A DNA stretch of 64,000 bases. Source: Neoechinorhynchus agilis. Taxonomy: Eukaryota > Acanthocephala. Of this stretch, positions 1 through 11,864 are shown piece by piece (the first letter of the stretch is position 1; each line of letters begins with the position of its first letter). A program made the position numbers and the translations under genes. The notes under the pieces are model-generated. The model saw only the letters and a program-made list of their open reading frames with translations, searched no databases and was not told the DNA's origin. The stretch is from NCBI GenBank assembly GCA_051530055.1, contig CM121343.1:2790001-2854000 (forward strand). Reading direction: 5' to 3'.

Positions 1-879
1 TGGATTTCCACACTCAATCGTTAATTGGTTTACCACTCTGTAACACATAGATGACGACCCTGATGAAGTGGAAACGACGACGACTTTTGCCATTTAAGTG
101 AACTCAGTTTCTTTGAATATATAGAGAAAATCCTACGGGATGATAAAGTAAAAAGTATGGCGGATATACTCCCAGTTAACAGGTATTTCATTGAGATCTT
201 GTCGATTAGGTTAACTCACAATGACTGGTGAGGTTTCTCCTTTGGAAATATTTCTTAACAATAAAATACGTTTTAACCGCGAGTAGTTTCTTTGAAATCA
301 AGTGAAATTGCGATGATCATTCGGGCAATCCGTGCATTGCTCCCTTTAATATGCACCGAAATATGTTTGTTCAAATGTAGTTACTTTAACGGAAAACGTT
401 GATCTTGATGAAATCTCATCAGTTATTTCCAACTAAGAAAAGTAAGGAGGGATAGAAATTTACGTTTAAAGTACGATGTTGCATAATAGACCGGAAATTA
501 AATCAATTGGAAACATATCAAAAAAATTATTAGATTGGCGGCAGTTTCACCAAACTGCCTAAGAAAATATTTTTGATGACAAGCATCGATTAAACTTGCA
601 GCGCTATGTTTGCAAATTAAAAAAGGTGCCAAGAGTATGAGAAGGATTCTTTTTAACCAGGTTAAAATAGATATTAGAAGAATTTTGGAGATTTAACGAT
701 ACATCTTACTATGAGTTTTAACGCAGGAGGCGAAGATTGACGAAAATGGCATATTCATCAGGCCGTAGGAAGCGATATACAGTATGGATGTCATAAGCCC
801 TTCTTTAAAAGGCAATTCTCAAAGAAAGTGAACACTTAAGATTGTTTTATCTCATGTCTGATTACCCTTAACAAAACGA

Positions 880-1005
880 TTACGAGCTGTATACATCCTC
901 CGGATCCTCAGATACCTCCCGAGGAGGCGGGATTCATCAGTGAGTTTTTTACTCCATTCAGCGGTATTTCGTCCCCTTTGGTTGTACGTCCTCAGCGATC
1001 GTGGA
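880..1005. repeat. dispersed repeat F, copy 1
   Basis: This stretch shares long blocks with about 10820-11025 and 20970-21190, including GGGATTCATCAGTGAGTTT and TTCAGCGGTATTTCG. On the minus strand this copy reads CTGAGGA, about 18 nt, then GAAATACC, so it may be a further hammerhead-like repeat. The intervening bases pair poorly, so I label it only as a dispersed repeat. Confidence 0.6.
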
Positions 1006-1841
1006 TTTGAACCCATTAAATGATTTCATGTACTTCCCTGACCCAGATTAGTGGGCTATATGTCCAATGAAAGTAATCGGCCGTGTAAAGGAATGGTCAC
1101 TTCAAATACACTTAAGATTGTGCATTACATAATCGATTACAAGGAGCGGCTTGCAGGCGAAATAGAATCAACCGATCAAAAATATCACTTACGATGGGGC
1201 AAATTGAGCAAAGCTTTATACTCAAATGATTAAACAAAAGTCGTAATATTTCCCATATTTTTGTAGTTCACCTGGATTGGTAAACGTATTATGGACTAGT
1301 CTTTAAAGGCAAACTTTACGGAAACCACTACGGATCTGTTCACCAAAAGCTCGGAGATCGGGCTGTGAAAAACAGCTTCATAACTTTCTCTTTTATGTCG
1401 AAACTCGAATTATAATCGACTTTAGCGATCTCTCTCGGGTGCCGAGGACCGGCAAAAATAATAACTCATCTAAAATCTTCAACGAAACTACGATACAACC
1501 CGCGCAAACATTTTGATCATTGGAATCCCCGTTCTTAGTCACCTAGAAATTAAACTTCAGATATCAGTAATGTACAATAGTAGAGCTTTTCGTTTTTCAC
1601 GATCATCGGGTTACAGATAGCCCACTTCTTATTGGACCAACAGTCGTAATGATGCGGATAGCAACTTTTATTCCGACGATTATAGATCTTTGCTGGTTAT
1701 AAAGAGATATGTTAAGATTCCAGCGAAACACAGGGGATGGGCATTATGAAAGAGAGTATCACGTGAGAGATTGTGGACCGCAACGTCAGTGGAGGAAGAT
1801 CAAATATTTAAGAAACCATATCGAAAAAATCCATCGGAATG

Positions 1842-2083
1842 GTAAATTTTGACTTGTGGTGAAGATAATCACCCGGTTACAAATCATTTTTTATTGTGAT
1901 GAAATATTTCGAAATAGGAAACCTCGCCTTCGCAATCATCTAAAAAGGTTTTTGGTTATTGTTTAGGAAAAAGACAAGAACCAAAAAAACTTTTTAGATG
2001 ATTGATAAGGCGAGGTTTCCTCTTTCGAAATATTTCATTACAACAACAAATGATTTCCAACCGGGTGATTAGTCAAAATTTAA
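1842..2083. repeat. foldback element, family A (imperfect palindrome)
   Basis: The two halves are reverse complements: AATCACCCGG near 1867 pairs with CCGGGTGATT at 2061-2070, and the core GAAATATTTCGAAA...AACCTCGCCTT at 1900-1935 pairs with AAGGCGAGGTT...GAAATATTTC at 2007-2037. The outer arms AAATTTTGACT / AGTCAAAATTT extend the repeat. The right arm carries a degenerate version of the motif found better preserved at 23322-23357, with TTGATAAG in place of CTGATGAG and then TTCGAAATATTTC. Probably a non-autonomous mobile repeat. Confidence 0.75.
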
Positions 2084-2111
2084 GAAACGGTCTGGATTTA
2101 AACGGAATTGA

Positions 2112-2285
2112 TGATTGAGAAAATAGAGATTAATTTCATTAATTCAATATTTCGTCCGTCTCGTCGGACTTCAGAGGTTGCTTGTGAGTTTTATAATATG
2201 TAGCACGAGCTTACATATTACAAAACTCACAAGCGACCTCTTTAGAAGTCCGTCGAGTTTCGATTGTGGTTAATTTAGAATGAGC
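2112..2285. repeat. foldback element, family B
   Basis: A palindrome: TTGTGAGTTTTATAATATGTA near 2181-2203 pairs with TACATATTACAAAACTCACAA near 2213-2233, and the flanks TCGTCGGACTTCAGAGG and CCTCTTTAGAAGTCCGTCGA also match. At 2145-2174 the minus strand reads CTGAAG, TCCG-ACGAGA-CGGA hairpin, CGAAATATTG, a degenerate hammerhead-like core shared with the loci at 7387 and 13201. The upstream TTGAGAAAATAGAGATTAAT is the family B outer arm. Confidence 0.7.
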
Positions 2286-3111
2286 AGCAATATTTAATGT
2301 GGATGAAGGCTTTAATATTAAAGCGTGCGAACAATTAAGTACGATATTTTGAACGGTATATCCTTTAAAATTGATTCAAGAGTAATCTAGGGATATAGAT
2401 CCGTTATATTAAACGAGAGTACACTAAATCTGCAAATTAATCGAATATTGAAGATGGTGAAGGCTTCGGACGACGTTAGGAGCTCTAATACCGAATGGTG
2501 TAATTGAAAAACTTATTGAATCTTCTGGTGTAGGAATGTTAGTTAAATCAAAGATTAGAATTTAGAATTCGTCTGTTCATACAGTTCAGATATTTGTGTA
2601 AATGCATGCTAAAAACAAAGTAATCTTGTGATTAGAATATATTGACCGGTATAATATGTTGAAACAAAATGTTAGAAACCGAAAGCAACTAAGAAAAGTT
2701 GACCGCAAGTACTCTGGTTATAATTTTCGGATAAAATTAGCGAAGATTCACTCCTTCAGCGGCTTGTCAGTATTTTCTTTTTTGCTGCGTGATTGATATT
2801 TTTCGAAATTTTAATCGACGAAAATTCGTATGTTATATTGAATAGAGCGTAGAGCAGATTCACCGATTGGTTTAAGCTCGTGAATCAGAACTTAAGTATC
2901 GAAATTCCTAGTTGACGTTTACAACAAAACGTAGCGCTCAAAATATAAATTCCTTTGTATCATAAGGTTATTTTCCAAATATTACCGGTCGCGTGATCTC
3001 CTTGTTTCGTGCACCTATTTTTAAATTACCTTTTTAAATAATCAAGGTTCAGACGTAGGCAGGACATTAAAATCATTATTTTGAGTTATTTATTCGGGGG
3101 AAAGATACATT

Positions 3112-3300
3112 CTTTTGGTAGTTTTGTCGCCACCTCGGATTAAAATTCACTGAATTATTTCCGATATTTGGTTTTTCTATAGGAAATTTTCAAGCAATGA
3201 CAAACCTTGAGGAAATGTCGGAATTATCCGAGAAGTGAAATATCGGAAAAATAAATCATCGGTGAATTTGAATCCCCGGGGTTGTGGCAAAACAACTAAA
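3112..3300. repeat. foldback element, family D
   Basis: Arms TTTTGGTAGTTTTG...CCTCGGATTAAAATTCAC (3112-3153) and GTGAATTTGAATCC...CAAAACAACTAAAA (about 3262-3300) are reverse complements. The turn on the plus strand contains CCTTGAGGAA, then TGTCGG-AATTAT-CCGA, then GTGAAATATCGG (3205-3246). A single related arm lies at 60850-60955. Confidence 0.7.
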
Positions 3301-3418
3301 ATAAAGAAAAAAATCCTCATTGTTGCTTTTTTTATGTGTTATTTAAATTAAGATGGTAAAAGCGGCCCCAATCATTATGTGCCGTTCTTGATTTTTGCTA
3401 TAGATAACGTCCTTTTAA

Positions 3419-5051
3419 TCACGCTATAAGTTTTTCCCAATTATTCACGGTTCCAGATCTTGGAGGCGTGATTGGGCAAGCATCGAAAATAGAAGTGCAT
3501 ACTGTAAGTGAATCAGCTTTATCCATAACAAAGCTGAGAACTCTGCTTATGGCATCCATCAGATCGGCACAATCTCGCCTTAAGTCCTCGTCTTCAAATT
3601 GCTTACAAGCGTTATTCTTCAATATTTCCGTGAGTTTTTCGATTACGTGGGTCTGCTCTGCAAAAGCACGACCTGACATAACTAAGAGTTGGCACATTGA
3701 GCAATAGGTCAAATTGTATTGCCCAGTCGGAACATGCGGTCTCCCAAAGCTGGGAGCTTTACATAGTGAAATGAGTTGGCATGCTGTACTGGCTTCCACT
3801 TTTTCAGCTAATTCAATCATTTGATCGATGTGATTTCGAACAAATTGCTCGCAGATTTTCTCTTTGCTTGTTGGAGAGAACTTTTTACATATTGTTATGC
3901 CGACAGTGAGCATTTGCTCACGGGTCGCATTTCGTAGCAGGGCTTGTTCGATGGATTCTATAAGTGCAACACATAAAGGGCACACGACGGTCGTCAAAGA
4001 TTCATCGACATTAGGACGAGATTTGCATATACCCAGTTTGGGGCAGATTTTCTTTGCTGGTAGTTGGATTGAGCCAGTTAAAGCACTTACAATCGCGGGC
4101 TCATAATGGAAGAGGAAATCCTTGCATTGTGGAAAAAAACGAGGCAGAATGGCAGCACACGCCTTGGGTAGTGTCTCTTTTATGAAATCCGTAGAAATAG
4201 GAGACGATGGATCGTGATGACTGATCATATTATCCAGTTGATTGGTCATCAAATGGCATACTAAGCAATGGTCAGTTTCGTGTGTAGGGCAAATGTTTAA
4301 CTTAGAACAGACTTTCGAAAGGTCAGCGTCGTGCATCATCAGAATGGCAGCAAGGGATGCCGCATGATCGTGCATGAACGTTCGGCAATGAGAGTCCATA
4401 CAAAGAGTATCTAAAAGGCTTTCCATGTGTTCTTTGGAAACCGCTGTTTGCTTAAGAACATTCAGATCCTTTGGGTCCAGTTGAGTACAGGTAGCACAAG
4501 AATCATATGATGCAAATATCGGGATATCGGGTGCATCGCAATGGTAAAACGATTGAGGACATAGGTTTAAAGCCTCACAAGCATTCTTTCCAGAGACACC
4601 ATAGTTTCGCATTAACGTCGCCAGTGCAGAGGAAAAGTCGGACATTGCTTCATCATTACCTTTATCGAAGGGAAAATTAGGTATTCGTTTCAAATACTTT
4701 TCTGTCATTTCTGGCGACGAAAGCTTATTCCATGGAAGGCTCATACATGCCTTACAGTACTTTGCATCATGCGAATCTACAAAACCTGGAGCAGAAATCC
4801 GCATGCAAATTAATCCAATAATTTTTTCAGAGAATGATAGATCTTCTCGTTCGTTGAGGAGACCTTCGATATTCAATAGACCGGCTACACTACCTATTCC
4901 ACAGACAGGCCTGCACATTAGATCAGGATCAAATAACAGCACTTTTGGATCAAAAAACCTGAACTGGAAACCATTCGGCGAATTTAAAAGCCCCGAATGC
5001 ACCGAGGAGGCATTGTTCTTGGAAGAAGTATTTAAATCGATTGGAGTAATA
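3419..5051 (-). CDS. multi-saposin-domain (prosaposin-like) protein, or 3' exon of one
   Basis: The open frame encodes about 527 residues with repeated saposin-B cysteine patterns: CxxC at the start of a module, two central cysteines and a closing ICxxLxxC-like pair. At least five modules are visible, beginning near CKAC, CATC, CLVC, CPLC and CSMC. Saposin-type domains bind or perturb lipids, and tandem precursors are usually secreted or lysosomal. The longest frame starts at a GTG with no signal peptide. The frame stays open upstream to an acceptor-like AG at 5053-5054, so this is probably not the true N-terminus. It may be spliced to the saposin ORF 250 bp upstream (5304-6794), whose last module lacks its final cysteines. 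Confident of the family, unsure of gene limits. Confidence 0.75.
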
Positions 5052-5303
5052 ACTGATTTCGGGAGTCATCGACTTTTGTATTTACAAATCCTCTCATTTT
5101 GTTCGATTATCGAAATAAAATCTCCATCAAAATAAGTAAATTTTAACGTCTTCATCATTGAAATATATAGTAGCCGAATTGACTCAGAAACATTATCCGT
5201 CATAAGTACGCCACCACGTACATCAAAAGTTTAAATACTTTTGAAATCTAATCTTAATAAAAGCACGACAAATTATTACAAAGTGCCCTTTAACTTGAAA
5301 ATT
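5052..5303. other. spacer between the two saposin ORFs (possible intron)
   Basis: About 250 bp without a convincing exon. A candidate donor at 5341/5340 and acceptor at 5054/5053 (minus strand) would join both saposin ORFs in phase 1. The intron would be about 289 bp, longer than the 43-61 bp typical of this window. Confidence 0.35.
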
Positions 5304-6794
5304 TTAATGACCTAGAAGGAGAGAGCCTACACGAATATAACCTCGACCAATAAAATTTAAAATCCAGTGTTTGCCTTCCAGCGATGATCCAAAAGTGCTT
5401 AATACTTTTTGTATCACTGAGACGATTCGCTCCTTCATGTCACTGACCGCTACAGCACATTTATCGGCAGAATTCGGTATAAAATCGCATATTCGAGCGA
5501 TGATAAAATTGAAAATCTTCTTAACACGACAAATCGATGACATTCTAATTTGAATAACCATATCTGAGCATTTAGTGCATATATTGTTCGTTTCATCGCC
5601 CGCGGGATGTACAGCACAAGCGTGCAGGGCTTTGCAAGTTTCGACAGCTTCAAGGTTTTCAAGATATTCCAAAAGAAGATTTGTCTCATTAAAGACAAAG
5701 TTTCTACACTTCTCTGTGATGAGTGGAATCCGATTGCAGACATGTTCAGAAATATAAGTTTGTATTCTGGCAATCGTTTCCGGTCCTTCGTCATTGAACA
5801 TTTGCTTAGCTGTATTGACAACCACGATACAAGTCTCGCATACCAAATCATTGGTGGTGCTCAATTCGTCCACTAATGGGTGAGACGTGAGTGACATTCC
5901 AAGATGGTCGCATGTAGAGTAATGGGTTGCTATACCTAATTGAATACTATGTTCAATCGGTCTAACTGAATGATAGACAGCCTCTGTACACTGCGCTCGA
6001 GTGAATCCCGGAATGTTCAAACACTCATCGATAATTGTATCCGCGTTAGGGATTTCTTCATTCAAAAGCATGTTGTTAACACGTTTCCACATCGCTAAAC
6101 ACAGCAGTGAATCGCGTTTGCGGCTCTCGGTATTGATTAGGACCATCGTTTTAGCATTGCATTTACCAACCAATGCACAAATGACTGAAGGACGTATACT
6201 TGAGCTTTTTCGCTTTCTAAGGCCAACGATCTGTGTAAAATGCTTAAAGATCGGTCCCGTACACTCGCGTCGTCCGTCGCAACTAGCGTTGATCATGTTC
6301 AGCAAAGCAGTATCCCCATTACCGTGGATTAAAGAAATGACACGCTGGCATTGTTCACATCCAGGATCCTGCTCTTCTAATGGAGATAATCTCAATCGAG
6401 ACCACCGGTCGGCGCAATAGGTAAATTCATCGATGCTTTCGCAAATGGGTTCCTGGTACTTGCACCGTTCAACGATTATACATTGGGTTCGCCGGCTCAG
6501 GTTCCTGAGCACCGGTATGTTTGAGTCACAGATTGAGAGAAGCGAACTTCCCTCACATGGACTTCCAGTTGATGTGAGACATTCCGTACAATCCGGGTCA
6601 TTAATAAAATGTCGAGTTTCAGATCTGTATTTCCAATCGATTAAAGCACAAGACTCAACTGCATCACATTTATGGGCCAACTTCAGGTTTTGACAGTAAT
6701 ACTCGAAATTCAAGTGGCAATCAGTGGATATTGGATCGGCGAAACATAAAACCGCAATTTTAGCCAATAATAGAAGAAACAATTGAACGTTCAT
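5304..6794 (-). CDS. secreted prosaposin-like protein with saposin A and B domains
   Basis: A 496-codon frame starts with a clear signal peptide (MNVQLFLLLLAKIAVLCFA). A saposin-A-like cysteine module follows (residues about 25-50, ending in CDAVESC), then cysteine-rich modules of saposin-B type, best seen in CETCIVVVNTAKQMF...VCNRIP and ICTKCSDMV...ICDFIP. Prosaposins are secretory or lysosomal lipid-transfer precursors; saposin-like proteins of worms can also be membrane-active. The last module breaks off before its expected C-terminal cysteine pair, and a weak phase-compatible donor (GAGGTTATA, exon end 5342) could join the downstream saposin ORF through a 289-bp intron. Otherwise the two are tandem paralogues. 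Confidence 0.8.
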   Translation of the reverse strand: MNVQLFLLLLAKIAVLCFADPISTDCHLNFEYYCQNLKLAHKCDAVESCALIDWKYRSETRHFINDPDCTECLTSTGSPCEGSSLLSICDSNIPVLRNLSRRTQCIIVERCKYQEPICESIDEFTYCADRWSRLRLSPLEEQDPGCEQCQRVISLIHGNGDTALLNMINASCDGRRECTGPIFKHFTQIVGLRKRKSSSIRPSVICALVGKCNAKTMVLINTESRKRDSLLCLAMWKRVNNMLLNEEIPNADTIIDECLNIPGFTRAQCTEAVYHSVRPIEHSIQLGIATHYSTCDHLGMSLTSHPLVDELSTTNDLVCETCIVVVNTAKQMFNDEGPETIARIQTYISEHVCNRIPLITEKCRNFVFNETNLLLEYLENLEAVETCKALHACAVHPAGDETNNICTKCSDMVIQIRMSSICRVKKIFNFIIARICDFIPNSADKCAVAVSDMKERIVSVIQKVLSTFGSSLEGKHWILNFIGRGYIRVGSLLLGH

Positions 6795-9041
6795 CTTAAA
6801 CTGGTTAAAGATTTAAGCAAGAGGACTGAGTGAAAATATTTGTGCTTAAGAACTTCAAACGTGCTGCACATGAGTCAGAGTGACACAGCGCGAAATTCGT
6901 TGGTGTTGTCGCTTAAGAGAGCGTTTGGGTAAAATTGCGCACATCGCCAAACGAACGCCTGGAATCCACCGGCACTCATAATGTGGCCACGTCAAATGTT
7001 CGCGTATCAGACAATGATTCTTCCAGAATTAGAAATCGATTATTTGAATCGCAGCATTTGAAAACAATTCGATAATGTCTAATACAATCAGTCGAAATAT
7101 ATTATTGGCGGATGTTAAGTAATTAGAAGCGGGTTAAAAGAGTTTTTAATCCCGGTTGATTCGATCGTTTTGATCGGAGACGACCATAATTCTCAATATC
7201 CGTATCGGAAAATGATCTTCGAGCAAAAATGTTGGTCCGAATCTACGTCTCCCTTTGCACATTTCTGCACAAAAACAACGCAATGTTTTCATCTAATGCT
7301 TAATATTCGCAGATTAATAAGACTCATTACACATAAAAAATCAATGTATTTTTTGGTGATGAGAAAAATCGAGATCTATTAATTCTCAATATTTCGTCCG
7401 TCCCGTCAGACTTCTTCAGGCGAACACTAACAACCTGAAGAAGTCGACGAGACGCACGAAATTAATAGGAATTAATAAATCAATCTCTATTTTTCTCAAC
7501 TTCTTTACAATAAAAATCAATAGTTTCCTATACGGGTACCGCTTTCGACATTTAGATGAATCGGTTGGGCCAAAACTCATGCAAGATTTTAAAATGCAAA
7601 TATTTAGAAATGAAATTCGTCTAGTGTCGGAAAGCAAAGATAAATCAAGATTTAGCATCAGAGTGCCCGCTCTCACGAGGCAGTTAGCCGGATGTGGTCC
7701 GAGGACCGTAGGTTGGGAAACCATAGACTCATTGAACTTCCTCCCGCGACCAACATTCTGGGTGACATTTTCATGAACAATGTAGCCGTCTAGGATGGGG
7801 TGAATAAGATGAAAACACTTTTACGATCTGTTCGCTCCAAAGCAAAACGAGCGTCTAATTTCGGTCTGAGCTTCTAAGATTTCTGGGCTATTTCCGGCTT
7901 TGTTGCGAATTTCTCAGTGTCCTGCTCTTATCCTTGGCCGCAGCAAAGTGGAGAATTGGATTGATATTTAAGATTCTCGCTGAACTTCCCTTGATACTTA
8001 CCTTGTGAGTGTTTACCTTTTCCAAATCGTTATTATTGCTACATTAAGTGAAAGATCTGTAGAAAAGTAATATCCTGCTTGGCCGAGGGATTTTTTTATA
8101 ACATGCCTCGTAGTAGCATGCACTTGAGATTTTTGTAAAAAGTAATACGTGATCTTAAGGTTGTGACGATGATGAAATTTCGCTTTTGATTATCTAATCA
8201 GGACAAATCTCTGCCGAATTTAGAGGTGCTCACCATATTTAAAGAATTGATGATCTAGATAATGATAAGCGATCACATTACAGAGTTCACTTATGTTCAA
8301 TAATAGAGTACAAAATACTGATAAGTGGCACATCAATGTTTTCTAGCCTAAATCTATTTTCGGCTTTATCGAAATTTTTTGATTCATTAATTACCGTAAA
8401 ATCAAATTAAATTTACAATTTCAAACGCTCAAAGTTCCAGTGGGAACGGGGGAACATCTTTCCCCTTCATTGCCTCTAAGATGCATCCAGCATTTTCTTT
8501 TTGAATCGTTTATTTTACGATAAAAATAGTGGGTTTTTGCTGTGACCAACCATTTTCCTACCGAAAATTCTGCGGTGCTTTGTTTGATGGCACAAATTTT
8601 CTCAATGGCATGAGGTTGGAAAATTTAGAGCAACCGATCGAGGCATTTGTACTTCGCCCTTTTTCGGTCTTCCGCCCTCTTATAAAAATGTTGACTAAGC
8701 CAACAAGACACCTTTAATCGCCTTTTCTCCTATAGAATCGCCGAGTGTTTATTGTAGAATTCAATCGTTATCACGACACCTTGGTTCTTTTTTACAATTC
8801 TAATATTTATAGTACTTGTCCGAATAGTTCGGCGTTAGAATCACGCAACAAAACTGCCAAGTATCCACGTCAATGTTCCAGTCCTTAATGAGACTCTCAC
8901 TATGAGTTTTTTTAGGAACAGATGCCACCAATCAACAAAGTCTTTTAAGACTACTCATCGATGAGTGGTGCTTAAATTTAGCAATATGAATTCTTTAAAT
9001 GTCAAGTATTTACAAACATCCACGCCACCACTCTGAATCAC
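6795..9041. other. gene-free region
   Basis: No exon here is supported by family resemblance. A family B foldback sits at 7355-7510. Short ORFs at 7416-7776 and 8529-8717 look like chance. The promoter of the saposin gene should lie just above 6795, but I see no clear TATA element. Confidence 0.5.
7355..7510. repeat. foldback element, family B, with hammerhead-like motifs on both strands
   Basis: Arms GGTGATGAGAAAAATCGAGA and the reverse complement of TCTATTTTTCTCAACTTC flank a palindrome. On the minus strand 7419-7387 reads CTGAAGA, one extra A, hairpin GTCTG-ACGGGA-CGGAC (five pairs including one U-G), then GAAATATT-G. On the plus strand 7435-7465 reads CTGAAGA, A, a less well paired GTCGACGAGACGCAC, then GAAATTAAT. 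This is the best preserved family B core in the window. Assignment as a hammerhead relative is by pattern only. Confidence 0.65.
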
Positions 9042-9850
9042 TCAAATACCTGGTGTAATGTTCGAAATTACGGATGCAGTGTTCCCCCGTTGGCTATGTT
9101 TTGTTGGAGGAATGCTCCTGCCCTCGGATCGTCGGTGATTCGTCTCAGTCTCCTGGACAATCGATTGACCAGGTATTACGCTGCGGTACCAAACGCCTCG
9201 AGTGTCTCGACGCCAGCAAGATGTACAGCAGCCCAATTTAGTCGAGTGAAGATGCATCCCTACCTTTTCCACGATCCCTCTATCCAAAAATTTTGATATA
9301 AAGCGGCGCAGAACTGCTCCAATTGCAATGGGAAGAATTTCACCTTCTTTTTTCACGAGGGCACACCGGGATGCACCGAAAAATAGCTCAATTGCTTTCG
9401 GAATCAACCTTCAGTGCATCTTGAGGGGACTGAGCAACGTCTCCTGATGAAAAAGAGTTATTGAGGCCTTAGCTCGCCAAGACCGTGAGCACTTCTCGTT
9501 TCGATGATAAAACATGGGGGATCGTATCGAAGGACGAGGATTTTTCGAAATACTGCCGACCGCCGTCACTGGGATGTTTGGAACGAAGAGTTCGTAAAGT
9601 TTCTTCGTTATCTTTGAGGAGACTGTCCATTGATGATAAAAAGCGAACTGCTCCTCTGACATCTCCGTCTGCGAACTTCGAAGAAACGCGCCCAGCAAGC
9701 GACCGATTTGACTTTCTGCAGTGGTCACGCTCCTGGATACACTCCTTACGTGCTGTCAAAAGGCATTGAGTAAAATTTTCGTCAAAAGAACTTATTCGCG
9801 CTTTTATTTTTGTTATCAGAGATCCTTCAAAAACATCACCTTTCAAGCTT
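9042..9850 (-). mobile_element. fragment of a restriction-endonuclease LINE (R2-superclade-like)
   Basis: Minus-strand frames match the larger LINEs of this window: the pre-RT segment (SSKFADGDVRGAVRFLSS, LRSKHPSDGG) at 9469-9846, then RT start (LFFGASRCALVKKEGE) and LGCCTSC at 9300-9210. The sequence then jumps to the extreme C-terminus (DDPRAGAFLQQNIA-like, with QRGNTASV) near 9060-9150. The RT core, YLDD box and endonuclease are therefore missing: an internally deleted, frame-broken relic. It is more diverged from the copies at 16-20 kb and 29-41 kb than those are from each other. Confidence 0.85.
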
Positions 9851-10819
9851 TCGCCGTCTTACGACTTCCTCAGGAATTGTCTAAGTGTAGTGCCAATAAA
9901 ACACTTAAACAACTCCGAAAACTCGGAAATATTTTTCTTTATCTTTACACCAATCCGTTTAAGTGTCCATTTTCGAAAATAAAAGGCTTGAAAATCAAGT
10001 AGTGTTTCACATGGCGTTTTAAAAATGTCCTTTTATTATTGCCCAATTTGTCACAACAATTGAATACTATGGGTACAACACATCTAAAAGTTCGTCCTTC
10101 AAAAACTGTAAGATTCTTTGCCGAGTCCTCAGTCCTAACCGCCATTGGAAACGAATGTCATGTTTATAGAGTTCCTGCCATAATGGGAGTCAGGCTTAAC
10201 ATATTTAAAAACATCTAAAATATCTTGAAAGCTAAGACCTTTTGTTTAAATAACAATTTATGAATGCAACGTTGTTTATGGTAGAAATACTCCACCAATG
10301 TCACTTCTTTCCTTAAAATGAGTGACCGCTTTATTCGTACATAGAACGTTTTCCACTCCCTTCACTGTTATATCGCCCGTTTCTGCGATTCCCGTCCACG
10401 TTAGTAAAAACAATAAAGGCACGTAATCGACAAAATCAATGGTGTTATGGATATGAGGAAATGATTCAAAGTCGATTGATTATTCCTGTAATCAATGTGC
10501 TGATTAGTTCCACTTTTGAAGTCACAAATCAATTGTTTCGACTTCTAATTGATTCTTATCGATTATTTTTGAGAGTTGTTATCGACAGAAATAAAATATT
10601 TAAGTGCAAGTGAATCAATCAATGCTGAAATTAAAAACGGAGATACCGTAAAGTTGCTTGCACTATTAAAAGCACTCTGCAACACATTTCAATGTGGATG
10701 CACCCTAAGTTAACAAAGAAGTGTCAGATCTTTCAAAATTACTCTCGACACAGAAATGATTTTATATACTTTTGTTTTTATTAATATTTACAACTTTCAA
10801 ATTATGTCCGGCTAGCCGG

Positions 10820-11025
10820 TTACATTTTTTTTAAATCGGCTTATAATTTTTCTTAGGCACACAGCCCACTGATCTGCCTCAGGGAAGCGATTGAAATCAC
10901 TTATAACCCTGAACCATACGATAATGAGTTTGTACGAATCCTTTTGGATCCTCTGATACCTCCAGAGGAGATGGGATTCATCAGTGAGTTTCCTACTCCA
11001 TTCAGCGGTATTTCGTCCTAAGTTT
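10820..11025. repeat. dispersed repeat F, copy 2
   Basis: Shares CACACAGCCCAC...GAT, ACCATACG, TCAGTGAGTTTCC and TTCAGCGGTATTTCG with the copies at 880-1005 and 20970-21190. The copy ends just after TATTTCGTCC, where the others continue with CCCTTTGGTT. No coding content. Confidence 0.65.
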
Positions 11026-11516
11026 ATTGAAGGCTATTTATGCACTCGTTAATAGAATACATTTTTCACGAATGTGAAAGTAAAAAGGTATTTGATTTGA
11101 CATTTGGCATGATTAACTAATTCTGGAACCTTTCGGATAAGGTAGGATGAAAAGATTCTTAAACACGAAGGTCACGGTTTCATAATAATAGCCACAATCG
11201 GTGAGTCTTAAACGATGTGACTCTCATTCTTAGTTTGCCAAATCAATGAAGCAAATGTGTGAGCACGATTTGAACGCAAATTTGTCGAACACGATGCGAT
11301 GCTACTCATATCACATCAACATATTCAGTTTCCGAAGGTGTCGTTTTTGCTCTAATTTCACATTTGTATCCATTATAGCGACAGCTTGTATGGATTACAC
11401 AAATCATCACCATTGCTCCCTTCTGGCCGCAAAACATAAGATATATTGTTGATCGAAAAATACCCGCCTTGTGGTGATGTTTACAGTCTAGAAAAACAAG
11501 AGAGCATCTAAAGAAA

Positions 11517-11864
11517 ATGGCGCATTATGAACACTCCGGAAAAAGAAGCAGGTCTCTCCGAGGCACGGAGAGAGCGTCTGGTTACGTCGAAACATTACTT
11601 ATTACCCAAAATAAGAGAAACCAAAGCGGTAGAGAACAAATCTTGTCTCCTACATCCAGAATCAATCAAAGAGCTCATCGTTCTTCGCAGCACCAAGAAG
11701 GAACCATGTTCGACATTCGCTCGTATTACGGTCATCAGCCATCTTTTCGTACATCAGGCACTTACGAATCGCCACTAGTTTTTCGCCTTATTCATAAGCA
11801 TAGAATACTCAGCCAGAGTAATCGTTCAATTAGAGGTCAGTTGACTGTGCGCAGTAATTTATAA
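11517..11864 (+). CDS. hypothetical ORF, doubtful
   Basis: Two overlapping frames are open (115 codons from 11517 and 83 codons from 11527) in a stretch richer in G+C than its flanks. Neither product resembles a family I know; both are basic and serine/arginine-rich. It could be an upstream exon of the Ig gene at 13.5 kb or chance. No splice links were established. Confidence 0.2.
   Translation: MAHYEHSGKRSRSLRGTERASGYVETLLITQNKRNQSGREQILSPTSRINQRAHRSSQHQEGTMFDIRSYYGHQPSFRTSGTYESPLVFRLIHKHRILSQSNRSIRGQLTVRSNL

Larger units (their letters stand above)
1..3418. other. gene-free region with scattered foldback repeats
   Basis: I see no convincing coding exon here; the only ORF of note (60 codons at 1051-1233) has no recognisable similarity. 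The stretch is AT-rich and holds the repeats listed separately: a dispersed repeat at about 880-1005 and foldbacks at 1842-2083, 2112-2285 and 3112-3300. A degraded single arm of foldback family A lies near 205-262, recognisable by a CTGGTGAGG...GGAAATATTTC pattern. Short promoters or non-coding RNAs cannot be excluded by eye. Confidence 0.6.
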
